Source: TC-15 sp034437275 (GTDB lineage: Bacteria; Chloroflexota; Anaerolineae; Aggregatilineales; Aggregatilineaceae). From it: a stretch of DNA of 12,263 nucleotides. Made by a program: the position numbers and the translations under genes. Each line of letters begins with the position of its first letter. The stretch's first letter is position 1. Shown one piece after another: positions 4,666-12,263 of the stretch. The DNA is taken from the NCBI GenBank assembly GCA_034437275.1, contig DAOTUD010000177.1, positions 1 through 12,263 on the forward strand. Direction: 5' to 3'. The notes beneath the pieces were generated by a model. It was not told where the DNA came from. It did no database searches and worked only from the letters and a program-made list of their open reading frames with translations.

Positions 4666-7600
4666 ATGCCGACACAAGTCTTGCTTATCGATCCGGACAT
4701 CAGCTTCATTATCAACCTCAAGCAGGCGCTGGAGGGCACAGGCGACTTTGCCGTGACCGTGTCTGGCAGCGGGGAGGCCACGATCGAGTTGGTCCGCGAG
4801 CGCAATTTCGACGTGGCAGTGATCGCCTTCAACCTGCCCGACATGGACGTGATGCAGTGCATCGCCCAACTGCACTACGTCCAGCCGCGCACGCCGGTGA
4901 TCCTCGCGCCATCGTCGGCCCAAGAGCAAGACCGGGCACGCTTCATCAATGCGCAGGGCATCCTCCCCAAGCCGTTCAAAGCTCGCGACCTGATCCCGTA
5001 TATGCGCAGCGTGCTGACGCGAACCCAAAACCTCCAGCAGCCGGGGACCGAAACGGATGATTTTGTGCCGCCCGAAATGCCCGCCGCGCTGCGCCACCTG
5101 CTGCCGGAGCAGGACGACGCCCCGCCTGCGCCAGAAGAGGACTTCGACCGCGAGGCCGTGCTCGATGAGTTTGAAGCCTTCGACCACAGCCCCAGCGACG
5201 CGCTCGACTGGGAGGAACACGACGACACCTCCAGCCTGGGCGGGACCAGCCTGATCGACGACGAGGACGAGCGGTCCCCGGCCCGCACGCGCGCCCTCGA
5301 CGACATGGACGAGGACGAACCCACCACCACCCGGCTGTGGGATACGGAAACCCCGGAGGAAACGTCCAAACTCTCCAAAACCGAATCCTTGGACGATATG
5401 CTGGACCGCCAGGGCTGGGTCGAGAAAGCGGACGATGATTACGACGACTACGACGACTACGACGACCCGGTACGCACCCGCGCCCTGGACCCTTACGACG
5501 AAGCAGCGCCGCAGGATTTCGACGAGGTGCTGGACGCGGTCGCCCAGTCCCCGCCCGAGGACCGCGAACGCTCGCCGGATGATCGCGCCTTTCACGACCT
5601 GGTGGACTCGATGCGCGTGCCCGACGAATCACACCCCTCGCTGGACGATCTGCTGGAGTCCATCGCGCAGGACGTCGCCCGCGAACGTGGCGAAGAAGAC
5701 GACTACGACCAGGCCAGCAGCGTGTTCGACTACGTGCTGAACGCGATCCGGCAGGGCGTCTCGCTGACCCCTTCGGCAGACGACAGCGGCGAATCGGAAT
5801 TAGACGACACGACCATCGGCGATGTGGTCGAAGAACTGTTCGACCCGACCTTCCAGGACGTACTGGCGGCAATGGCCGGGGAGGAGATCGACGACGAACC
5901 ATACGAGGAACCGACCTACAGCGGGGCCGAACGCGAAGGGACCGGCCAGCCCCCCGCCAAAGCCGAAGCGATCCCGGAGGACATGGAAGCCGACGAAGAC
6001 GCCCCGGCGTGGCTGCAAGCCTACGAAGCCGAGGGCATCGAGCCGCCGGACAGCGTCCCCGAAGAATGGACCGACGCGGGGCCGCCCATCGACGAGCCGC
6101 CGGTGCACGAGGAAGACTCGTCGAAATACCCGGCCACCACCGCGCTCAACGCGGTCAGCGCGCCGGATGACGAATTCGATTTTTCGCTCGATGACCTGCT
6201 GCGCCAGATCGAGGATCGCCTGCCCGAGGCCCATCCTCAGCGCCCCGACCTCAAGCCGCTGCCGTCCTGGCAGCGCGAAGCCGACGCGCCCCCCACCGAC
6301 ACGCACGAGGCCGAACAGCTCGAAGCGCTGTTCGATCACCTGGAGCGCACGCCTCCGCCGCCGGACGACATCCCGCTGCCGGAAGAGATCGCGCCGCCCC
6401 CGGCCTCCATCGACGACCCGGACACCACCGGCTACGACACGCCGGTGCTGCCGCCGCGCGCCGAGGAGGACGCCATCGACGAGGCGGCGCGCCCGGTGGA
6501 CTGGGACGAAGACGTGCCCGGCGCAGACGAATTCGCGGCCATGTTCGAACCTGAAATCGAGGAGTTCGGCCCGCCGGACGAAGAGACGACCCGCCGCGCC
6601 AACATCGCCTACGCGGCAGCCGAGCAGGAACTCGCCGGTGATCGCGCTGAGGAGCAGCGCGAGGCCATCGCCCCCCCGGCGGAAGATCATCCCGCCGGCG
6701 AGGAGGCCGAGGACTTCGACGAAACCCTGGACACGATCATCGAGGACACCTACGCTCAGGTTCAGCACGCGGAGGACACCGCCGACGAGGCCGAAGCCGG
6801 TGACGAAGACGATGCGGCAGCGCTGGCAGTGGATTGGGAAGAAGACGCCGCAACACCCGCTGCTGACGAGGACGATGACTTTGTGCTGGACGAGGACGAG
6901 CTGATCGCGGTGCCGGTCGAGACGGCGGCGCGGATGCTGGGCGGCGACGTGGACGACAAAGCGGACGAACCCGACGACGACCGCGACGACGACTCCGCGC
7001 TGGCCCAGATCGCGGTCCAGTTGACGCAGTTCTCGCTGGAAAGCTCGGCCCAGGCGACGCTGCTTTCCTACCCCGGCGAACTGCTGGCCGAAGCCGGCGA
7101 TCTGCCGGAGGCGGCAATGACGCGGCTGTTCCAGATCGTCGACAAGGCGTGGCAGTCCGGCCCGTCCCACTCCGACGCGCTGATCCGCTTCGTGAACCTG
7201 CCCGAAGCGGGGGAATTCCTGCTGTACAGCAAGCTGGTCGACGAGGGCATGATCCTGAGCATGGCCTTCAACGCCTCGATGCCGGTGCGCACCATCCGCC
7301 TGCAAGCACGGCGGCTGAGCGAGTCGCTGGACCTGGTGCCCGAAGACCAGGCGCAAGCCATCATGCCCGGCGATCCGGCAGCGGCCCAGACGCTCCCCAG
7401 CCGGCCCACCGACCTCCGCCCGCCGGAGGGCCTGCGCAAGGAGACTGCCGCGCCCGCAGACGAACAGCCCGCCCCACCGCCGCCCGCCGACGAGCCGTAC
7501 ACCGCCTACACCTGCCTATGGATTCCGGCAGACCCGGCCCTGGAACTCAGCGGCGACCTGGCCGACGCGCTGGCCGCGTGGCTGCAGGAGATCGCCGGCG

Positions 7601-7857
7601 ACAACGAATGGGACATCGACGACCTGGTGATCGACGCCGACTACGTGCAGCTCACGCTGAACATGCCGCACAACACGCTGCCCGCCGAGGTGATCACGCA
7701 CCTGATGGACGAAACCGCCGCGCTCAGCGCCGAGTATTTCGCGGACCAGCTCGGCGACGGGCCGCTGTGGATCGACGGCTACTACGTGGTCGCCCCGCCG
7801 CGCGACCTCTCCGCGCGCGAGATATCACGCTTCGTGACCTTCCAGCGCGAAGCATAG
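4666..7857 (+). CDS. Pseudo-receiver / acidic linker / inactive Y1-transposase-like domain protein
   Basis: The product has 1063 residues and probably acts as a cytoplasmic signalling or scaffold protein. Residues 1-119 follow the response-regulator receiver fold: acidic D9 and D11, NLPDMD after beta-3 and the conserved Lys102 in LPKPF. The phosphoacceptor Asp is Ala54 and the usual Thr is missing. Residues 120-776 are Asp/Glu/Pro-rich and probably disordered, with about ten short amphipathic motifs. Residues 777-893 resemble a roadblock/LC7-type domain (tentative). After a Pro/Ala linker, residues 945-1063 match the length and order of IS200/IS605 TnpA (Y1_Tnp), but the HUH pair is Y993-V994-Q995 and the catalytic Tyr is Phe1056; Gln1060 is kept. 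No nuclease or transposase activity is expected. The frame is open from 4330, but 4666 is preferred because the receiver begins there and a 17-base-spaced promoter lies just before it. Confidence 0.85.
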   Translation: MPTQVLLIDPDISFIINLKQALEGTGDFAVTVSGSGEATIELVRERNFDVAVIAFNLPDMDVMQCIAQLHYVQPRTPVILAPSSAQEQDRARFINAQGILPKPFKARDLIPYMRSVLTRTQNLQQPGTETDDFVPPEMPAALRHLLPEQDDAPPAPEEDFDREAVLDEFEAFDHSPSDALDWEEHDDTSSLGGTSLIDDEDERSPARTRALDDMDEDEPTTTRLWDTETPEETSKLSKTESLDDMLDRQGWVEKADDDYDDYDDYDDPVRTRALDPYDEAAPQDFDEVLDAVAQSPPEDRERSPDDRAFHDLVDSMRVPDESHPSLDDLLESIAQDVARERGEEDDYDQASSVFDYVLNAIRQGVSLTPSADDSGESELDDTTIGDVVEELFDPTFQDVLAAMAGEEIDDEPYEEPTYSGAEREGTGQPPAKAEAIPEDMEADEDAPAWLQAYEAEGIEPPDSVPEEWTDAGPPIDEPPVHEEDSSKYPATTALNAVSAPDDEFDFSLDDLLRQIEDRLPEAHPQRPDLKPLPSWQREADAPPTDTHEAEQLEALFDHLERTPPPPDDIPLPEEIAPPPASIDDPDTTGYDTPVLPPRAEEDAIDEAARPVDWDEDVPGADEFAAMFEPEIEEFGPPDEETTRRANIAYAAAEQELAGDRAEEQREAIAPPAEDHPAGEEAEDFDETLDTIIEDTYAQVQHAEDTADEAEAGDEDDAAALAVDWEEDAATPAADEDDDFVLDEDELIAVPVETAARMLGGDVDDKADEPDDDRDDDSALAQIAVQLTQFSLESSAQATLLSYPGELLAEAGDLPEAAMTRLFQIVDKAWQSGPSHSDALIRFVNLPEAGEFLLYSKLVDEGMILSMAFNASMPVRTIRLQARRLSESLDLVPEDQAQAIMPGDPAAAQTLPSRPTDLRPPEGLRKETAAPADEQPAPPPPADEPYTAYTCLWIPADPALELSGDLADALAAWLQEIAGDNEWDIDDLVIDADYVQLTLNMPHNTLPAEVITHLMDETAALSAEYFADQLGDGPLWIDGYYVVAPPRDLSAREISRFVTFQREA

Positions 7858-7906
7858 CGCCCGCCCTCCCCGCCAACCGGCACCAGCCTGGTCCGCGTCA
7901 CAACGC

Positions 7907-8677
7907 CTAAGCTTTCTCGCCGAGCAGCACGAACTGCCACAGCACGAACGTCGCTTCGCCGGCGTCGGGGACATGGGGCTGCATCCACGCCGCGACGGAC
8001 GGCGGCGCGTGACGCAGCATGGCCCGCAGCCGCGCGATGGTCGCCGCGTCGCAGCCCATGCGCTCCGCCCAGGGGGTGAGCGCCAGCGACGTGGGGATCG
8101 CCTCGAAGCCGCGCAGTGCCAGCCCCGCCCCACGAAAGAACCCCTCCCATTCGACGCGGTTGTAGCTCCACACGTGGCTGGGATCGCGCAGGCGCTCGAA
8201 GGCGTTGATGTAGCGCGCGGTCTTGGGATCGCCGGGCACCAGTTCGTCGACGACCGCCGTCACGCCGCCGGAGCGCGTCACGCGGGCGGCCTCGCGCACG
8301 AACTGCGCGACCTGCGGGAAGTGGTGCGGCGCGATGCGGCAGGCCACAATGTCGAAGACGGCAGCGGGAAAGGGCAGCGCTTCGGCGTCAAGCTGCACGT
8401 AGTCCACCCGCGCCGGGTGCTGCGCGGCGATGTGCTGGCGGGCAGCGCGCAGCATGGCGAGCGTCAAATCTCCGGCGACGGTCCAGGTGCCGTGCTCCGC
8501 CAGCCCGAGCGCAGTATGCCCGCCGCCGGTGGCGATGTCGAGCGCGTGCTGGCCGGGCCGCGCGGCGATGGCCTCCAGCAGGTGCGCCAGCGTGCTGCCG
8601 CGTGCGTGCGTTTCCGACGTGACATAATCAGCAGCATGTGCGCCAAACTGCTGCTGTGCCAGTTTTTTAACAGACAT
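7907..8677 (-). CDS. Class I SAM-dependent methyltransferase (UbiE-like)
   Basis: The 256-residue cytoplasmic enzyme should transfer a methyl group from S-adenosylmethionine to an unknown small substrate. The Rossmann motifs are in order: motif I LDIATGGGHTAL (46-57), the acidic end of beta-2 at Asp70, QLDAEALPFP (motif II region, Asp97), FDIVACRIAPHHF (108-120), and the motif III region ARVTRSGGV. The length and motifs fit the COG2226/UbiE-like group, but the C-terminal substrate region (DPSHVWSYNRVEWEGFF onward) does not point to ubiquinone or menaquinone specifically. It starts 12 bases after the stop of the histidine kinase gene on the same strand, with AGAGG upstream, so the two are probably co-transcribed. 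Its 3' end converges on the large receiver-like gene, leaving 49 bases and no clear terminator. Confidence 0.9.
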   Translation of the reverse strand: MSVKKLAQQQFGAHAADYVTSETHARGSTLAHLLEAIAARPGQHALDIATGGGHTALGLAEHGTWTVAGDLTLAMLRAARQHIAAQHPARVDYVQLDAEALPFPAAVFDIVACRIAPHHFPQVAQFVREAARVTRSGGVTAVVDELVPGDPKTARYINAFERLRDPSHVWSYNRVEWEGFFRGAGLALRGFEAIPTSLALTPWAERMGCDAATIARLRAMLRHAPPSVAAWMQPHVPDAGEATFVLWQFVLLGEKA

Positions 8678-8689
8678 GGGGACCAGCCT

Positions 8690-11227
8690 CTAATCGGCGG
8701 ATGACAGATCGCTGTGCAGGGATTTGGCCAGGCCGGACAGGTCCAGCCGCATAATCGGCGTGCTGGACTGGGCCTGCTCGAAGCGCGGGTTCAGCGGCAG
8801 GTACAGCTTGAAGACGCTGCCGCTGTCGACTTCGCTGTGCACCGTCACATGCCCGCCGTGCGCCTCGGCAATCGTCTTCACCAGGCTCAGCCCCAGCCCG
8901 GTGCCCTGAATGTGGCGGGTGCGCTTGTCGTTGACGCGGTAGAACTGCTGGAACAGGTAGGGGATGCTCTCGCCCGGGATGCCGTAGCCATCATCCGCCA
9001 CGCGGACCAGCACGTATTCGCCCTCCATCGAGAGCGTGACATCGACGTGCCCGCCCGCCGGCGTATACTTGATGGCGTTGCTCACCAGGTTATCGATCGC
9101 CTGCCCGACCAGCACCGCATGGCCGCGCAGCCGGCGCGGGGGGAGATGCTGTTCGTGGTAGCGCAGCGCGATGTCCTGGCTGGCGGCTTTGTCCTGGTTG
9201 CGCCGGATCACCTTCTGTACCAGCGGCGGCAGCTTGTAGGGCAGCGCGGTCTCCTGACCCAGCGCCCCGGCCATCTCCAGGTCGACCACATCCTGGATCA
9301 ACTGGTCCATGCGATCCAGGCTGCTGATGATCATGGCCTTGAGGTCGGCGCGCTGCTGGTCGGACATATCCGGCTCGTCGAGCAGCTCAATCGAGCCGCG
9401 CGCCAGCCCCAATGGGTTACGCAAATCGTGCGACAGAATATGGATCATGTCGGATTTCATGCGGTCCAGCCGCCGCAGGTCGGATACGTCCTGCGCCACG
9501 CCGACGTAGCGGTCGATCGTGCCGTCCGCCTTGGTGATCGGCGCGATGTGCAGCAAATACTCGCCCACCGCCCCCAGGTTGACCTCGATAACGTTGCCGG
9601 TTTGCGCCAGCGGGGGCACGTCGTCCAGCCACTCCTGCAGCAGGTCCGGCAGCGGGTGCACCCTGACGTCGTCCAGCAAGATATCCAGCACCTCTAACAG
9701 GCGCTCGGACTCGGAATTCATCATCAGCACGTGGCCTTCCTGGTCGCACAGGGCGACAGCAGCGGCGGTGTGGTCCAGGATCGCCTGCAACTGCTGGCGG
9801 TCCTGGCGCACGATCTCGTGGAGTTGGGCTTTGGCGATAGCAGTGGCGGCCTGGGGAGCCAACACGCGCAGGATTTGCAGCTTTTCGCGCGTGCTCTGCG
9901 ACTCGCGGTCGGAGGCTATCACCTGCAAGACGCCCAGCACCCGCCCGCGATAGACCAGCGGCACCGCGAACAGCACCGCGTCCGGCGTGACGGTATCGCG
10001 CAGGTCATCGTTGGCCCCTTCCCAGTTGGGGTAATCCGTGATGACGCTGGGCTGCCCGCTGAGCGCCACCTGCCCGGCCTGCCCCACCCCGGACGCTACC
10101 TGGTAGCCGACCAGGTCCTGGCTGCCGGAGCCGTACTCGGCGCTGACCAGCAGCGATTGGTCGGGCTGGACCAGCAGCACCATCCCCAACTCGCCCTGCA
10201 CCAGCCGCACCGCCTCCTCGACAATGCGCGCCAGCACCGCATCCAGCGCCAGGTCCTCGGCGATCAGGTACGCCACGCGGCTGATGCTGCGCTGGTGCTG
10301 TTCCGCCCGGTTGAGCCGCCAGTACAGCCGCATATTCCGCACCGCCGCAGACACCTGGGCCGCGAACAGCCGCCCCAGCTGCAAGTGCGCGCCGTTGAAC
10401 TGGCCCGGCGTCTGCGAGAACAGCGCCACCACCCCAATCAACTGCTGCTCGGAGATCAGCGGCAGCCGCATGTAGGACCACGCCCCGGCAGCTTCCGCTT
10501 CGCGCACGCGCGGGGCCGAGCGCAGCATGTCCGGCAGCCGTTCGCGCAGCAGCACTTCATCGCCCAGGTACAGTTTGCGGCCTTCTGGGGGCAGCGCCAG
10601 GAGATGATCGCGGCAGACCGCCAGATACTGCTCATCGACGCCCAGGTTCAGCGCGTCCGACAGGTCGCTGTAGTCCGGCGACGCGATCAGGATCGCCATA
10701 TCGTCGGCATCGACCGCGACGCGCGCCACTTCGCGCAGGTCGCCCAGGATATCCCCCTCGGCGACCGCGCCGGAAATGGTAAACGTCGCCTGCAACAGCC
10801 CTTCCAGGTGGCGCGTGCGGGCCTGGAGCTGATGATAATCCCGGAACTGTTTTTGGTCATCATCGGGCGCGGGGGGCGCGGCCAGATGGTGCAGCACATC
10901 CTGGAGAACGCTGTCGGGCGTGTCATACGGCAAAAACTGGTCCACCTCGCTGAAGTCTGGCGGCGCGGTGGCGTTTTCGACCAGCCCGACGATGTGCACA
11001 TCCGGCCATGTGTGGCGAATCTGCCGCAGCAAGGGGGCCAGGTCGAAGTCATCGCGCGCCAGGTCCAACACGACACAACCCGCCAGCCGGTGCTGGAGCG
11101 CTTGCAGCAGCGTCTTGGGGGTGTATACATGATGAATATCCACCATACGCCGCGCTGCATCCAGCAAGGCTGTATTTCTGCCCAACCAGATCACCGGCTG
11201 AAGTGGCGCTTGGGGCTGCTGCTCCAT
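8690..11227 (-). CDS. Hybrid-sensor-like histidine kinase: degenerate receiver, GAF, GAF, PAS, HisKA, HATPase
   Basis: The 845-residue soluble sensor kinase has no transmembrane segment. Order: receiver-like domain (10-115) that keeps Asp55 in VVLDLARDD but lacks the N-terminal acidic pair (WLGRN instead) and the conserved Lys (FLPYD); GAF 1 (about 145-303); GAF 2 (about 320-472); PAS (about 478-582); HisKA with H-box SHDLRNP, His600; HATPase with N-box IDNLVSNAIKY (Asn717), DDGYGI (745-750) and GTGLGL (775-780). All catalytic motifs are intact, so it should autophosphorylate. The ligand and the partner regulator are unknown. The frame is open to 11332, but 11227 is chosen: an extended -10 at 11256-11264 lies just upstream and the receiver begins there. 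It leads a probable two-gene operon with the methyltransferase. Confidence 0.92.
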   Translation of the reverse strand: MEQQPQAPLQPVIWLGRNTALLDAARRMVDIHHVYTPKTLLQALQHRLAGCVVLDLARDDFDLAPLLRQIRHTWPDVHIVGLVENATAPPDFSEVDQFLPYDTPDSVLQDVLHHLAAPPAPDDDQKQFRDYHQLQARTRHLEGLLQATFTISGAVAEGDILGDLREVARVAVDADDMAILIASPDYSDLSDALNLGVDEQYLAVCRDHLLALPPEGRKLYLGDEVLLRERLPDMLRSAPRVREAEAAGAWSYMRLPLISEQQLIGVVALFSQTPGQFNGAHLQLGRLFAAQVSAAVRNMRLYWRLNRAEQHQRSISRVAYLIAEDLALDAVLARIVEEAVRLVQGELGMVLLVQPDQSLLVSAEYGSGSQDLVGYQVASGVGQAGQVALSGQPSVITDYPNWEGANDDLRDTVTPDAVLFAVPLVYRGRVLGVLQVIASDRESQSTREKLQILRVLAPQAATAIAKAQLHEIVRQDRQQLQAILDHTAAAVALCDQEGHVLMMNSESERLLEVLDILLDDVRVHPLPDLLQEWLDDVPPLAQTGNVIEVNLGAVGEYLLHIAPITKADGTIDRYVGVAQDVSDLRRLDRMKSDMIHILSHDLRNPLGLARGSIELLDEPDMSDQQRADLKAMIISSLDRMDQLIQDVVDLEMAGALGQETALPYKLPPLVQKVIRRNQDKAASQDIALRYHEQHLPPRRLRGHAVLVGQAIDNLVSNAIKYTPAGGHVDVTLSMEGEYVLVRVADDGYGIPGESIPYLFQQFYRVNDKRTRHIQGTGLGLSLVKTIAEAHGGHVTVHSEVDSGSVFKLYLPLNPRFEQAQSSTPIMRLDLSGLAKSLHSDLSSAD

Positions 11228-11255
11228 TGTACGGCTTTCTCCGCAGTTTTTAACT

Positions 11256-11264
11256 AGTATAGCA
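11256..11264 (-). promoter_or_regulatory. Extended -10 promoter of the histidine kinase operon
   Basis: Minus-strand TGCTATACT (11264 to 11256) fits an extended -10 box, followed by AG as at the other TATACTAG sites of the window. No good -35 box is seen at the right distance. The site lies 28 bases before the ATG at 11227 and inside the longer open frame, which argues for 11227 as the start. Confidence 0.5.
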
Positions 11265-11355
11265 CGCAATTCTAACCGCTGGCCGCCCGACGTGTTTGCC
11301 AGGCAGCGCCAACGGTACGTGCTGCAACGCATACCGACCCCTTCCCTTACACGTT

Positions 11356-11377
11356 GCCTGCTCCAAAGGTAGCAGGC
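11356..11377. repeat. Stem-loop between divergent genes
   Basis: GCCTGCT (11356-11362) and AGCAGGC (11371-11377) pair around CCAAAGGT. The genes on either side point away, so a terminator is unlikely. The half-site GCCTGC/GCAGGC also occurs as the palindrome in the promoter at 4600-4614, which raises the chance of a shared regulator site. This is speculative. Confidence 0.3.
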
Positions 11378-11458
11378 TTGGGGCCAGTTGGCAACCTGTA
11401 AGTCACTTTATGACAGATTTTAACCATTTTCAAACATGTGTCGGAAAGCCAGGAGCGG

Positions 11459-11464
11459 TATAAT
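11459..11464 (+). promoter_or_regulatory. -10 box of the Bax-inhibitor-like gene
   Basis: A perfect TATAAT stands 47 bases before the ATG at 11512. No clear -35 hexamer is found 16-18 bases upstream. GAGGA (11498-11502) serves as the ribosome site with a 9-base gap. Confidence 0.5.
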
Positions 11465-11511
11465 CTATAGCATAACACACTACAGACTATCACAAACGAG
11501 GACACAACGTT

Positions 11512-12225
11512 ATGGATATCTATCGCCCACAAGCACAACAGGTCGCAGTCGCCGGTCGCAGCGTCGATATGCAGGCAGTGATGCGGCAGGTGTACATGTG
11601 GATGACCGCTGGGCTGGCGCTGACCTTCGGGCTGGCGCTGGTGTTCTATACCACGGGGCTGGCGGCGGCATTGGGGCCATTGCTGTTCGTGGCCATGATC
11701 GCCGAGCTGGTGCTGGTCTTCTGGCTGGCGGCGCGCATCTTCAAGATGCCCGCCGAACGCGCGACGCGGCTGTTCCTGGCCTATGCCGCGCTCAACGGCC
11801 TGACGATGTCGGTCGTGTTCTACTTCGCCAACCTGCCGGAGATTCTGCTGGCGCTGTTCGCCACCGGCGCGATGTTCGGCGCGATGAGCATCATCGGCTA
11901 CACCACCGAGGTCGACCTCTCGCAGTTTCGCGGCATTTTGCTCATGGCGTTGATCGGGCTGATCGTGGCCAGCATCGCCAACATCTTCTTCGCCAGCGCA
12001 ACGCTGTACTGGATCGTGACCTATGCCGGGGTGTTGATCTTCGTCGGGCTGACAGCCTACGACACACAGTGGATCAAACGCAGTGCCTCGCAGATCGAGA
12101 TGCAGGGCGTGAGCAGCGAGGCCGCCATCGTGCGGCAGGTCGCCATCATCGGGGCCTTGAAGCTGTACCTGGACTTCGTCAACCTGTTCATCTACATCCT
12201 GCGCATCGTCTCCAGCGACCGCTAA
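11512..12225 (+). CDS. Bax inhibitor-1 / YccA family membrane protein
   Basis: The 237-residue integral membrane protein has seven hydrophobic segments at about 28-48, 53-75, 85-105, 109-130, 140-162, 166-184 and 210-232. Family marks are GLTAYDTQ (179-186) and the C-terminal ALKLYLDFVNLFIYILR (215-231). By comparison with the Bacillus homologue YetJ, a pH-sensitive calcium leak channel, Asp184 and Asp221 would be the gating aspartate pair. In bacteria the family is linked to calcium leak and membrane-protein quality control; the role here is inferred. The length matches the family and the gene is complete. The start is set by GAGGA nine bases upstream and a TATAAT box. It is divergent from the kinase operon and nothing follows it in the last 38 bases. 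Confidence 0.95.
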   Translation: MDIYRPQAQQVAVAGRSVDMQAVMRQVYMWMTAGLALTFGLALVFYTTGLAAALGPLLFVAMIAELVLVFWLAARIFKMPAERATRLFLAYAALNGLTMSVVFYFANLPEILLALFATGAMFGAMSIIGYTTEVDLSQFRGILLMALIGLIVASIANIFFASATLYWIVTYAGVLIFVGLTAYDTQWIKRSASQIEMQGVSSEAAIVRQVAIIGALKLYLDFVNLFIYILRIVSSDR

Positions 12226-12263
12226 GAGGCGACCGTTGGCCAACCGGAAATAACAAAACTCAG

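Noticed and set aside
5800..7356. 518-codon minus-strand open frame opposite the acidic linker
   Set aside because: Val/Arg/Gly-rich mirror of the Asp/Glu codons on the plus strand; no ribosome site or domain seen.
9731..11257. 508-codon plus-strand open frame opposite the histidine kinase
   Set aside because: It is a Gln/Arg/His-rich shadow of the kinase gene, whose domains are unmistakable.
11228..11332. N-terminal extension of the histidine kinase by 35 codons
   Set aside because: The extended -10 box (11256-11264) lies within it, and the receiver-like domain starts at the ATG at 11227.
11347..12243. Long minus-strand open frame opposite the Bax-inhibitor-like gene
   Set aside because: The product is rich in Gln, Asp and His with no domain pattern, and the plus strand carries a clear complete BI-1 protein. 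High-GC shadow frame.

Overview
The window looks like a chromosomal stretch from a high-GC member of the Chloroflexota, most likely Anaerolineae-like. This is inferred from the gene styles, not from a marker gene: secreted SH3b proteins with paired cysteines, a GAF/PAS histidine kinase with a degenerate receiver, and very long receiver-fronted acidic proteins. Promoters look sigma-70-like, with TATAAT or TATACT -10 boxes.

Layout. Positions 2-733 (+) hold the C-terminal part of epoxyqueuosine reductase QueG. A less GC-rich spacer follows (734-1216), with two long perfect or near-perfect hairpins and a good promoter for a 91-aa CPDC-containing small protein (1217-1492, +). Next is a repeat island (1509-1886) in which a MITE-like element (copy A, 1531-1689) sits inside another repeat that has GGGTAGG-type ends. 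The island abuts a truncated lipid-kinase fragment (1887-2006, -). Upstream of that fragment on the minus strand is a secreted double-SH3b protein (2025-3311). A second, inverted copy of the MITE (copy B, 3359-3502) sits between that gene and its apparent -10 box. A collagen-like lipoprotein (3636-4361, -) follows, built on 14 tandem 9-residue units. It is divergent from a 1063-residue protein (4666-7857, +). Then come a SAM methyltransferase (7907-8677, -) and an 845-aa GAF-GAF-PAS histidine kinase (8690-11227, -), 12 bases apart and probably one operon. A Bax-inhibitor-1 family membrane protein (11512-12225, +) ends the window.

Most notable is the 1063-residue protein. It has a receiver-like N-terminus that lacks the phosphoacceptor Asp, a roughly 650-residue acidic linker with recurring short amphipathic motifs, and a possible roadblock-like domain. 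Its C-terminal 119 residues follow the IS200/IS605 TnpA (Y1, HUH) fold, but both HUH histidines and the catalytic tyrosine are replaced. This looks like a domesticated, catalytically dead transposase domain in a signalling or scaffold protein.

The second notable story is the MITE pair. Both copies carry apparent 3-bp target duplications. Removing copy B restores a 15-base promoter segment that matches the promoter of the neighbouring lipoprotein gene at 14 of 15 positions. The two copies are inverted around a 1.7-kb segment and could support inversion.

All family calls are from reading the sequence; no searches were run.
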